DNA from: Streptomyces cupreus
GTDB lineage: Bacteria; Actinomycetota; Actinomycetes; Streptomycetales; Streptomycetaceae
Length of the DNA stretch: 64,000 nucleotides
Assembly: GCF_014257025.1 (NCBI RefSeq)
Contig: NZ_JACMSF010000006.1
Span: 124,001-188,000 of the forward strand
Reading direction: 5' to 3'
Shown: in pieces, positions 26,933-34,476 of the stretch
Position numbering within the stretch: the stretch's first letter is position 1
Layout: every line of letters starts with the position of its first letter
The notes under the pieces: model-generated
Seen by the model: only the letters and a program-made list of their open reading frames with translations
What the model was told of the DNA's origin: nothing
Database searches by the model: none
Position numbers and translations under genes: made by a program

Positions 26933-27603
26933 GATGTGCCTTCCGGTTGAGGGCGCTGGGCGGTTCCGGGCATGTGGGTGGCGGCCGGGGACGGCAGGCG
27001 CGTGCCGGGGAAGGAGAACTTCTCCACCGAGGTGAAGGTGAACCCGGCGGCGGTGATGGCGGTTCGGGTGTCGCGGCCGGTGTGGCAGCCGCCCATCAGA
27101 AGGGGCCAGATGGTGGCGCCCTTGGCGCGTTGGACTCGGCACATGCCGGGTGAGTCGGCGCGTACGTGCTCGGAGAAGCGGAGCTGTCCGCCAGGGCACA
27201 GGGCGCGGTGGAGTTCGGCGAGTGCGGCGTGGGGGTCGGTCACGGAGCGCAGGGTCAGGCAGACCACGGCCGCGTCGAACGAGGCGTCCGGGACGGGCAG
27301 TTGCTCGGCGATCCCGTCGACCACCTCCACGGGCACCGGGGCTGCGTCGGCGGCGCGCTCGGCGAGGGCGCGCAGGTTCGGCTCCGGTTCGACGGCCGGC
27401 GCCCGCTTCACACCCGGCGGGTGGTGGGCGGAGTTCAATCCGCTGTCGGCGCCGATCTCGATGACGTCGCCGGTCAGGCAGGACAGCGGGTTCGTGCGGT
27501 GTTCGGCGATGCCGGCCTTGCTCAGGGCGGGACCGGCGACCTTGGCGTAGAAGCGGGCGAAGAGCGGCTGATGCCTGGTCGGCGGGGTGGTCTGTGCGGT
27601 CAT
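26929..27603 (-). CDS. Class I SAM-dependent methyltransferase
   Basis: 224 residues. Motif I is degenerate: VIEIGADSGLN where E-x-G-x-G-x-G is usual. Motifs around PDASFDAAVVCLTLRSVTDP and LRPGG-type (LCPGGQLRFSEHV) are clear, as in UbiE/phospholipid-type methyltransferases with the GLN(F)xHYP signature. The substrate is unknown. It is divergent from a MarR gene 67 bp away and coupled to the GerW gene downstream. The MarR protein probably controls it, but I see no operator other than the palindrome at 27671-27685. Confidence 0.82.
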   Translation of the reverse strand: MTAQTTPPTRHQPLFARFYAKVAGPALSKAGIAEHRTNPLSCLTGDVIEIGADSGLNSAHHPPGVKRAPAVEPEPNLRALAERAADAAPVPVEVVDGIAEQLPVPDASFDAAVVCLTLRSVTDPHAALAELHRALCPGGQLRFSEHVRADSPGMCRVQRAKGATIWPLLMGGCHTGRDTRTAITAAGFTFTSVEKFSFPGTRLPSPAATHMPGTAQRPQPEGTS

Positions 27604-27670
27604 GGCGGGTCACCGTCCTCCTCGACAGCGGCGCCTTGAGGGCTACGATGTTTTACGGAGGTGCTACATA

Positions 27671-27685
27671 GTGAAGTCACTTCAC
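27671..27685. promoter_or_regulatory. Palindrome over the MarR start codon
   Basis: GTGAAG-TCA-CTTCAC: 7-bp perfect arms around a single central base, including the GTG start. It could be an autoregulatory MarR operator or an mRNA hairpin limiting translation. Confidence 0.4.
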
Positions 27686-28141
27686 GATATGCCCGAAGGG
27701 GCCGCTTCCGCCAGCGTCTCACTGGACCGGCTCTTCGAGCTGGCCGAGGTGCTCGGCACGCTGATGGAGCACGGGGTCGCCGAGCGCGGTTTGACTCGGG
27801 CGCGTGCAGGGCTTCTGTGGGCGCTGTTCCACGACGGGGCGATGACCCAGCGGGCGCTGGCCGGGCAGCTGGGGGTCACCCCGCGCAACGTCACGGGCCT
27901 GCTGGACGCTCTGGAGGCCGACGGTCTCGTTGTCCGCGAGGCCCACCCGACTGACCGGCGCGCCATGCTGGTGTCCCTCACCGAGTCCGGCCGCACCCTG
28001 ACCGACGGGCTGCGCAGGGGGCGCGACGCGCTGGCCCTGGAGCTCTTCGGAGAGATGCCCGCCAGCCAGTTGGCCGCGATCCAGGACGGCCTGGAGACGG
28101 TGCTCGCACGGCTGCGCGCCATTGACCGTGTGGATGGCTGA
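27671..28141 (+). CDS. MarR-family transcriptional regulator
   Basis: 156 residues from the GTG at 27671, with GGAGG nine bases upstream. An ATG at 27689 is the alternative start. The winged helix is clear: MTQRALAGQLGVTPRNVTGLLDALEADGLVVREAHPTDRRAMLVSLTESG. It is divergently transcribed from the methyltransferase gene. A 15-bp palindrome spans the start codon. Confidence 0.88.
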   Translation: MKSLHDMPEGAASASVSLDRLFELAEVLGTLMEHGVAERGLTRARAGLLWALFHDGAMTQRALAGQLGVTPRNVTGLLDALEADGLVVREAHPTDRRAMLVSLTESGRTLTDGLRRGRDALALELFGEMPASQLAAIQDGLETVLARLRAIDRVDG

Positions 28142-28294
28142 CGCCGCACCAGCACTTCGAGCGCGGCAGGTCAGTGACAGGGTTGACACTGCGGGCTGCG
28201 GGACGCGCCGCTTGGCTGGGTGGCTCTTCCGGACATCGTTGCCGCCGCCGAGGCGAGGAGCGTTCCTGCGCCGACTGGTGCGCACCATTCGTGC

Positions 28295-28690
28295 TCATGA
28301 ACGTTCCACCGGGACATACAGAAAGGCCAGTCCCGCCAACACCCGCCGGTGGCCGTCGGGGGAGTCGAGCAGCCCGAGCTTGCCGAAGATGCTGCGGACG
28401 TGGCCCTCCAGTGTCTTCTGGCTCATGTGGAGCCGAGTGCCGATGCCCCGGTTGGAGCGACCCTCCGCCATCAGCCGGAGCTCCTCGCCCTCCCGGTCGG
28501 TGAGTTTCGGCAGGGATGAGCGCGGGCGGGCACGGCCGAGCAGACGGGTGACGATCGCCGGGTCGACCACGCACTCCCCGTCGGCGATCCGGCGCAGGGC
28601 GTCCACCAGGACGAGGACGTCGAGGACACGGTCCTTGAGGAGGTAGCCGGCCCCGCCCGGGTGATGCTTCAGCAGGCGCACCGCATACGT
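28295..28690 (-). pseudogene. NarL/LuxR-type response regulator, C-terminal remnant
   Basis: The last 130 or so residues of a two-component regulator are readable: the end of the receiver (YAVRLLKHHPGGAGYLLKDRV), linker, and LuxR helix-turn-helix (LTDREGEELRLMAEGRSNRGIG, MSQKTLEGHVRSIFGKLG). The receiver half with the phosphorylated aspartate is missing. Just upstream the sequence switches to an unrelated remnant. There is no plausible start codon or ribosome site, and no partner kinase nearby. Confidence 0.75.
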
Positions 28691-28800
28691 GGATTCGCCT
28701 TCCGCAGAACGGACTGCTGGTCCTTGTCCAGCCGCTGGAAGGCCTTGGTCGAGGCGACGATCGCCACGGGCCTCGGCCACAGCACAACGTTGCCCGCCCC
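28690..28800 (-). pseudogene. Fragment of a DctP/TRAP-type solute-binding protein
   Basis: On the minus strand one frame reads NVVLWPRPVAIVAS then TKAFQRLDKDQQSVLRKA, which resembles the C-terminal part of TRAP/DctP-type substrate-binding lipoproteins of Streptomyces. It joins directly onto the NarL remnant in a different frame, so this is a recombination scar. The identification rests on about 35 residues. Confidence 0.45.
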
Positions 28801-29141
28801 GATCCAGCGCGCCACCGGTGATCGCGACGACCAGCTCGTACGTCCGCAACAGGACTAAGGTCGTCCACCGAACCCGACCGGCGCGCCACGACCCCAGCCA
28901 CCACGGCAGCGGACAACGACACGAGCGGCCGGAGTCGCGAGGCCGCACGCCGAGCCGAGGAAGCCGCCAACCTCCACAACCCGTGGCACCCAAGCACAAA
29001 CCCGACGGCCCGGACCTGCAGACCTGCCCCGTCTACGGCTACGAAGCCTTCAGCGCCGACCACGACGATGAGCACGGCATGGGCGAATGGCGTCGGACAG
29101 TGACTGGTCTGTCACTACGAACGCAGCCCCGAGAAGGCCGC
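28801..29141. other. Gene-free stretch
   Basis: About 340 bp in which I see no convincing gene on either strand. Open frames here lack ribosome sites and protein-like composition. Confidence 0.5.
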
Positions 29142-29530
29142 TCAGGCGGCCCAGGCCCAGATCTTCGCCACCTGCTGGGCCGACTGACCAGCGTCCGCGG
29201 GTACAACGACGCCCCCGGCGGTGACGTTCGGAAGCGGACGGCGTCTCAGGACAACGGGGAGGAGGGACTGATAGCCGAGGGCAAGGTCACCGACCTCGGG
29301 GTGGTGGAACGTCTTGCTGCGCCGACTACCGGCCTTGACGTCGTATCGCTCCCACATCCGTGCGAAGTCGGGGCTCTTCAGAGGGTGCGGGCGGCGGAAT
29401 GCAGGAAGAGGTAGCGCGCGAGGTTGCGTTGCTTGTCGGGCCATTCCTCGATCCCTGCCAGCAGCCGCAGGCCCGCGGGGCTGGCGGCGTTCCGGGCATG
29501 GAGCCCGTTGATCAGTACCAGGCTCAGCCC
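29142..29530 (-). pseudogene. XRE/MmyB-type regulator, C-terminal remnant with frameshift
   Basis: Two minus-strand frames together give the ligand-binding half of an MmyB-type XRE regulator. The first (about 29530-29378) reads INGLHARNAASPAGLRLL then EWPDKQRNLARYLFLHSAARTL. The second (about 29380-29142) reads SPDFARMWERYDVKAG, KTFHHPEVGDLALGYQSL and ends AQQVAKIWAWAA. The N-terminal helix-turn-helix part is absent. It is a decayed gene. Confidence 0.7.
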
Positions 29531-29634
29531 GCCACCTCGTCCGCCGGCACTTACGGCGACCGACCCCACCAGCTGCCTACAGGCCGGCGCGTCCATGCTC
29601 CTGCACGACCCCATAGCTATATACATTGGATCAG

Positions 29635-29660
29635 GTATACTGATATAGGTCGTCGTATAC
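29635..29660. promoter_or_regulatory. Twin GTATAC boxes upstream of vapBC-1
   Basis: GTATAC occurs at 29635-29640 and 29655-29660, exactly 20 bp apart (about two helical turns), in an unusually AT-rich stretch ending 13 bp before the vapB start. This is where autoregulation by a VapBC complex is expected. Confidence 0.45.
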
Positions 29661-29673
29661 ATGAGGAGTCGCC

Positions 29674-29889
29674 GTGAGTCGCACTGTAATCGACCTGGAC
29701 GACGAGGCACTGGAAGCAGCCGCCAAGGAACTTGGCACCACCACCAAGCGCGACACGATCAACACCGCTCTGCGCGAGGTCACAGCCCGCTACCGGCGGC
29801 TGCGCGCCCTCGAGGACGCCCGGAAGTTGGCGGCTGACGGAGCCCTGGACATGGACCTCCTCTTGGACAAGAGCCGGTACCGGCCGTGA
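29674..29889 (+). CDS. VapB-type antitoxin (module 1)
   Basis: 71 residues from a GTG with GAGGAG just upstream. The N-terminus is a short ribbon-helix-helix typical of VapB (SRTVIDLDDEALEAAAKELG, TKRDTINTALRE). The C-terminal tail (DGALDMDLLLDKSRYRP) should wrap the toxin. The stop overlaps the toxin start by 4 bp (GTGA). It is paralogous to the second antitoxin at 30905-31138: both have IDLDDEAL, a TTK..T.NxALR segment and a KLAA motif. Confidence 0.92.
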   Translation: MSRTVIDLDDEALEAAAKELGTTTKRDTINTALREVTARYRRLRALEDARKLAADGALDMDLLLDKSRYRP

Positions 29890-30299
29890 CCGTCGCCGAC
29901 TACCTGATCGACACCTCCGCCCTCACCCGTGTCCTTCTCGGTCAGAACACGGCCGAGTGGGACGACAGGATCGGCGCCGGACTCGTCGCGATCTGCGACA
30001 TCACGGAACTCGAAGTCCTCTACTCGGCCCGCTCGGCCGCGGACCGCGCACGTTTGAAGGCGGCACTCGAGGCCCACTACGTGTGGTGCCCCATGCCGGA
30101 CGGCATCTTTCGCCGCTCTCGCGTGGTCCAGGAGCAGCTCACCGCGAAAGGCGAGCACCGCAGTGCCGGCCCAGTCGATCTCCTCGTGGCCGCAGCCGCT
30201 GAAGAGGCCGGACTCACCCTGCTCCACTATGACCCCGACTTCGAAACGATCGCCCGGACGACGGGGCAGCCGGTGCGCACCATCGATCTAAAGCAGTAG
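29886..30299 (+). CDS. VapC-type PIN-domain toxin (module 1)
   Basis: 137 residues. The PIN-domain acidic residues are all visible: D9 in LIDTSAL, E41/E43 in DITELEVLYS, D98 in AGPVDLLVAAAA, D116/D118 in YDPDFE. VapC toxins are Mg-dependent RNases that cut specific RNAs when the antitoxin is lost. It overlaps the antitoxin gene by 4 bp. It is convergent with a second VapC gene 201 bp away. The 200 bp between them hold nothing I can identify. Confidence 0.93.
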   Translation: MTVADYLIDTSALTRVLLGQNTAEWDDRIGAGLVAICDITELEVLYSARSAADRARLKAALEAHYVWCPMPDGIFRRSRVVQEQLTAKGEHRSAGPVDLLVAAAAEEAGLTLLHYDPDFETIARTTGQPVRTIDLKQ

Positions 30300-30500
30300 A
30301 GCACCCGCGGCGCTGGTTATCGCTCAGCGGCGACCTACCTATAATTTCCGCAGGTCACTACGGCACCAGTCACAGCGGCCCGTTAACCCGGAGGGTGCCT
30401 ACCAGAAGCCTCCTGTGCAGGGAGTTGAGGAACGTGCCCAGAACTTGACGGCGGACCAAGAGCGGCTGAACCAAGTGCGGGCTGACTGCGGGTCACGGTG

Positions 30501-30908
30501 TCAGGTCCGCACGTCGCATTGCTGGACCTCCTTGAGGACACCGGCGACCGCTGCGAAGTCGTTGTCCACATGGAGCACGGTGTGCCCGTGGTGCACCGCG
30601 GTCGCGCACACCAGTAAATCGATCGCTCCAGCCGCCCGATGCTGACCTTGTTGCGTGAGCTTGTACTGGGCGGTCTCGACCCAGCGCCAGGCGTTCTTCG
30701 GAACCGGCGAGAGCAGGCAGAGAGCGTCCAGCTCCTCAGCAAGCTCGTCCCGGTGAGCGGGACTGGTCGCCGAGTAGAGAAACTCCGTTCGCGTTGGCTC
30801 GCAGATGTGGAACACCCCGGCAGCGATGTGCCCCTCCCAGGGCTGCAATGCACCCGGGATGCGGAACAGATGCCACAGGGCAGAGGTGTCCAGCAGGTAC
30901 GTGATCAT
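30501..30908 (-). CDS. VapC-type PIN-domain toxin (module 2)
   Basis: 135 residues. Acidic PIN residues: D7 in LLDTSAL, E42 in TEFLYSA, D97 in AGAIDLLVCATA, D115/D117 in VDNDF. It overlaps its antitoxin gene by 4 bp. It is clearly related to the module-1 toxin (shared LYSAxSxAxR, GxHRxAGxxDLLV), but divergent enough that cross-neutralisation cannot be assumed. Confidence 0.93.
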   Translation of the reverse strand: MITYLLDTSALWHLFRIPGALQPWEGHIAAGVFHICEPTRTEFLYSATSPAHRDELAEELDALCLLSPVPKNAWRWVETAQYKLTQQGQHRAAGAIDLLVCATAVHHGHTVLHVDNDFAAVAGVLKEVQQCDVRT

Positions 30909-31138
30909 TCGAAGGCCGCTCGCCGCCCGCGCTTCTGCGCGTCATGCGCCGCCGACGCCTGATCGAACTCACCCCGCGCGCCCCGCGCAGCCAGCTTCTC
31001 CGCGGCCTCAAGCCGCTTGATTCGTGCCACGTAGTCCCGCAGAGCCGCGTTGACGGTCTCCTTCTTCGTCGTGGCACCCATGAGCCGCATGGCTTCCGCA
31101 AGCGCCTCGTCATCGAGATCAATCTGGGTCACCGACAT
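30905..31138 (-). CDS. VapB-type antitoxin (module 2)
   Basis: 77 residues from the ATG at 31138, preceded by GGAGGTGTCCG. A longer in-frame extension upstream is not protein-like. The ribbon-helix-helix region reads SVTQIDLDDEALAEAMRLMG followed by TKKETVNAALRDYVARIKRLEA. The C-terminus is charged (KRGRRAAFE). Its promoter region has palindromes ATGTACAT (31160-31167) and ATGCAT (31175-31180), possible autoregulatory boxes. Confidence 0.92.
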   Translation of the reverse strand: MSVTQIDLDDEALAEAMRLMGATTKKETVNAALRDYVARIKRLEAAEKLAARGARGEFDQASAAHDAQKRGRRAAFE

Positions 31139-31606
31139 CGGACACCTCCAGCATCCGCGATGTACATGCCTACGATGCATCACCAACATAGAGGGGGTGA
31201 TCGCTGCTGACTCACGCAGGAATGCGGCTGCTTCCGGGCGCGCCATCCGCGGGCACCTTCGCCGCCGCAGCATCCGGGCGGTGGTCCCCCTCCTCGCGTA
31301 TCAGCAAGGCCAACGGGGGTGGCTGCGGGCACCGGAGTGCGGGGATTCCCATGCCTGCGGCAGCAGTTGCTCCAGGCGAGCGGGCTTCGCGATCAGCACC
31401 CAGGGCCGGCGTGGCGAGCACCGGGGACAACACGACGATCGTGCATGTACCTCCGGGGGAGCTGCGCCCGCCTTCGGAGGTGAACGCCCCGCCGGGACCG
31501 GCTCAAGCCACCCGCTCGGCATTCCACGTTTAGGGGCGGGGTCGGGAGCTGCCGCTGCTGGACACCGCGCTGGGATGCGGTCGCCCAGCCCATGCCGGAG
31601 CGGGCC
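31139..31606. other. Gene-free stretch upstream of vapBC-2
   Basis: About 470 bp with no supportable gene. The open frames on both strands lack ribosome sites and look like composition artefacts. The first 50 bp should hold the vapBC-2 promoter. Confidence 0.5.
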
Positions 31607-31760
31607 AGCGCCCCTCCCCCGCTGGGAGCCTTCCGCACCTTCCAGGTACCAGTGGCCGACATTGCCGAGATCACGAAGCTCGACCTGGGGTCACTACCCG
31701 ACGCCGACCTGCTACTGAGAGGACTCAGCGCACCCCCCCATGCGCAAGTCCCGCTCCGTT
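31607..31760 (+). pseudogene. DNA/RNA non-specific endonuclease, C-terminal remnant
   Basis: The segment PPPLGAFRTFQVPVADIAEI followed by TKLDLGSLPDADLL matches the C-terminal pattern of Streptomyces NUC1-type endonucleases (…FRTFQVPVxDIAxLTxLDLG…). No catalytic His region precedes it, so this is only the tail of a gene. Confidence 0.6.
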
Positions 31761-32012
31761 CCAGTGAACTTGGGGACGGGCCTCTGCGGCCACCGTCATG
31801 GCCAAAATGCTCTCCCACCAAGTGGTGTAGCCGCGATCACGACGAAGATGCAGGTCGCACACGTCATCGGTCGGCTCGGCTCTCGCGGCCCCTGACTCAC
31901 CATCAGATGGGAGTTGCAGCGACTGCTCACGGGCGTCTCCGGACGTCATCCTGCCCGTCTGGTCGAAGAGTCGGCACAGCCGTGACCGGTAGTTGTGGAG
32001 GGGCTCCGTCAC
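31725..32012 (-). other. Uncertain small open frame
   Basis: 95 codons from a GTG with no clear ribosome site. The composition is more protein-like than surrounding frames (HNYRSRLCRLFDQTGRM, DVCDLHLRRDRGYTTWWESI), but I recognise no family. It partly overlaps the nuclease remnant in the opposite direction, so it may itself be a remnant. Confidence 0.25.
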
Positions 32013-32140
32013 TCTGCTCAGGAGACGTGGGGATGTGGGCCGCCGTGGCCGTCGGAAGCCGTCTTCGGAATCAACACGTCCGCGTCGACCGGCTGCTGGC
32101 CATACGGCCCGCCAACGCCCCCGTCACCGCTGTCGCCTGT

Positions 32141-33256
32141 TCACTTCCGTCCCGCGTACAACTCCCGAGTCGCCGTCGTGAGCCGGGCAAGGGCGTCCGG
32201 CAGGGGGTCGACACCGATGCCCGGGGCGGTTGGTACGGGCAGGTGGCCGTCCTGGAGGACGAACGGTTCCGTGATGTCCTCGGCGAAGTACCGGCTGGAG
32301 GCGGAGGTGTCGCCGGGGAGGGTGAAGCCCGGGAGGGCGGCGAGTGCCAGGTTGGGGGCGCGGCCGATGCCTGTCTCCAGCATTCCGCCGCACCACACCG
32401 GCACGCCATGGGCGGCGGACACGTCGTGGATGCGGCGGGCTTCGGGATAGCCGCCGACGCGGGCCGGTTTGACGTTGACGACCCGGCAGGCGTCCATCGC
32501 GATCGCGGACGCCGCGTCGCGCGCGGAGTGGATCGATTCGTCCAGGCAGACCGGGGTGGCCAGACGCTTCTGGAGCTGGGCATGGGCGTGGAGGTTGTTC
32601 TCCTCCAGCGGCTCCTCGATCAGCAGCAGCCCGAAGTCGTCGAGCCTGCGCAGGTGCTCGGCATCGGCGAGCGTGTAGGCGGTGTTGGCGTCGACCTGGA
32701 GCGGGAGTTCGTCGCCGAAGCGGTCGCGTACGGCGCGCACCGGCTCGATGTCCCAGCCCGGCTCGATCTTCAGCTTGATGCGCATGTAGCCCTCCGCGAG
32801 GTACTGCTCGACGTCGTCGAGCAGTACGGGCACGGAGTTCTTGATGCCGACGGAGACCCCAGCGGGCACCCGTTCGTGGACCGAGCCGAGAAAGGTCGCG
32901 AGTGACATCCCGTAGGCGCGCAGTTCGGCGTCCAGGAGGGCGGTCTCAAGGGCGGCCTTGGCGAGTTCGTGGCCCTTCACGGAAGCCATGGCGGGGGCGA
33001 CGGCCGCGGTCGTCGGCTCGGGCAGGGCAGCGACGCGCGGCAACAGGAAGTCCCGGATGACGATCTCGGCGCCGGCGACGAACTCCGAGCAGTACAGCGG
33101 TTGCGGGTCGGCAGCGAACTCGGACCAGCCCTCGGCCTCGTCGGTCACGACATGCAGCAGGAAGGTGTCCTTGCTGGTCATCGTCCCGAACGAGGTACGG
33201 AACGGGGTGACGAGCGGGATGGTGACGTGGAGCAGTTCGACGCGTTCGAGCTTCAT
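32141..33256 (-). CDS. N-acyl (N-succinyl) amino acid racemase, enolase superfamily
   Basis: 371 residues, the usual length for MenC-family racemases. The catalytic residues fall where they do in the characterised Amycolatopsis enzyme: K161-x-K163 (IKLKIEPG), metal ligands D189 (VDANTAY), E214 (LIEEPL) and D239 (CLDESIHS), and K263 (NVKPARVGG). Family members interconvert N-acyl D- and L-amino acids, and some also make o-succinylbenzoate. Its start overlaps the stop of the GNAT gene by 4 bp. With the GNAT acyltransferase, the M20 desuccinylase and the amino-acid permease nearby, the context favours racemisation of N-succinylamino acids over menaquinone synthesis. Confidence 0.9.
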   Translation of the reverse strand: MKLERVELLHVTIPLVTPFRTSFGTMTSKDTFLLHVVTDEAEGWSEFAADPQPLYCSEFVAGAEIVIRDFLLPRVAALPEPTTAAVAPAMASVKGHELAKAALETALLDAELRAYGMSLATFLGSVHERVPAGVSVGIKNSVPVLLDDVEQYLAEGYMRIKLKIEPGWDIEPVRAVRDRFGDELPLQVDANTAYTLADAEHLRRLDDFGLLLIEEPLEENNLHAHAQLQKRLATPVCLDESIHSARDAASAIAMDACRVVNVKPARVGGYPEARRIHDVSAAHGVPVWCGGMLETGIGRAPNLALAALPGFTLPGDTSASSRYFAEDITEPFVLQDGHLPVPTAPGIGVDPLPDALARLTTATRELYAGRK

Positions 33257-34230
33257 TCCTGCTCCTCGGCAGCGGATTCGGAAAGGGCGGAGGTGACTTC
33301 GGAAACGGCATCGGAAAATGTCTTCTCGGCAACGGCCTTCTCGGACAAGGTCTCGACGACGGCTGCGGCGCCGGGCTCCGCCGTTGGGAGGTCGTGGGAC
33401 GAGCGGCGGGTCAGCAGGTACCAGCCGTCGCGGGACATGGCCGTCGCGCGCAGGCCCTCGGCGTACGCCTCGGTGAAGACCTCGCGCACAGCGTGCCGCC
33501 AGTCGAGCGCGAGCGCCGGGTCAGCGGCGCGCAGCGCGACGATGTCCTCGGGCACGCGGCACCACAGCCTGTCGGGGTCGCGCAGGGCGAGCGGGCCGCC
33601 GTCCGGTGCCCGGCGAAGGACGTAGGCGGCCGAGCGGTCCCCGGCGGGGTCGTCGTTCCGCGTGGTTCCGCTCACCAGGTCCCACACGATGGTCAGCCGG
33701 TCGCTCTCGTCGCCGTTGTTCACGCCGTCGCTCATCGGCCCGTAGAAGTCGACCAGGTACTCGCTGCCGACGGCGCCGAGTTTGACCAGGTTGAATCGGG
33801 CGTTGCGGCTGACCAGCGGGTCGAAGGTCCAGCGCATGGTGGTGGCGCCACGCTCCAGCGCCCACAGCCGCTGCGCCTGCTTGACCGCGAAGCCGACGCC
33901 GCGGCCGGACGCGCTCGCCGCGGCCACGAACGAGTACACGTCCCGCTCGGCGGGCGGCCCGAACACCGCCACCGCCGCCCCGGCCAGCCGTTCGCCCGAC
34001 GGCCCGGCGGAGTACGCCGCGTGCACCGCGCCACCGGCGTGCACCAGGCTGTGCAGGACCTCCGCGGGGTAGGGCGGGGTGGCGCGCGGCGTCTGCCACA
34101 CATCGGCGAAGAAGTCGGCCACTGCACGGATACCGGCCACGTCGTCCACGCTACGAACGGTGACGCCGGCGGTACGGGCCGCGGCGTCAGCGACGGCCTC
34201 CCAGGCGATGCGGGCTGCTTCGCCGGCCAT
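33253..34230 (-). CDS. GNAT-family acyltransferase (COG3375-like), candidate D-amino acid N-succinyltransferase
   Basis: 325 residues from the ATG at 34230, chosen because GGAAGGAG stands just upstream. In-frame starts at 34320 and 34368 have weaker sites and would add a low-complexity Gly/Ser-rich leader. The GNAT core is visible: VYSFVAAASASGRGVGFAVK (acyl-CoA loop) then WTFDPLVSRNARFNLVKLGA and DFYGPMSDGVNNGDESDR, a pattern of COG3375 proteins. In Geobacillus a GNAT protein beside an N-succinylamino acid racemase succinylates D-amino acids. That role is inferred here from the 4-bp overlap with the racemase gene. The C-terminal tail (about 285-325) is Ala/Glu/Ser-rich and probably disordered. 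Confidence 0.8.
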   Translation of the reverse strand: MAGEAARIAWEAVADAAARTAGVTVRSVDDVAGIRAVADFFADVWQTPRATPPYPAEVLHSLVHAGGAVHAAYSAGPSGERLAGAAVAVFGPPAERDVYSFVAAASASGRGVGFAVKQAQRLWALERGATTMRWTFDPLVSRNARFNLVKLGAVGSEYLVDFYGPMSDGVNNGDESDRLTIVWDLVSGTTRNDDPAGDRSAAYVLRRAPDGGPLALRDPDRLWCRVPEDIVALRAADPALALDWRHAVREVFTEAYAEGLRATAMSRDGWYLLTRRSSHDLPTAEPGAAAVVETLSEKAVAEKTFSDAVSEVTSALSESAAEEQE

Positions 34231-34476
34231 GTGGGCTCCTTCCCCGCCCGGCGAGGCGCCCACGTTCGGCGTGCCGTCCGCCGCACCGGACCCGTCGGCG
34301 GAGCTCGTCACAGGTGTCATGCCTTGAGTGTCCAAGGCCACGACCTGTCGGCCATTGTCGTCAGGCACAATGAGGTCCCGTGCCTCTGTTGCGATCGGCC
34401 AAGGACCTCAGCGGTCACCATCCGATAAAAACGCCAATCGTCCCCATGTGACCGTCCCCCGGAGAACCCCCCGCCC

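Noticed and set aside
31592..32905. 437-codon plus-strand frame
   Set aside because: Only its first 50 codons look like protein (nuclease remnant). The rest is antisense to the racemase gene.
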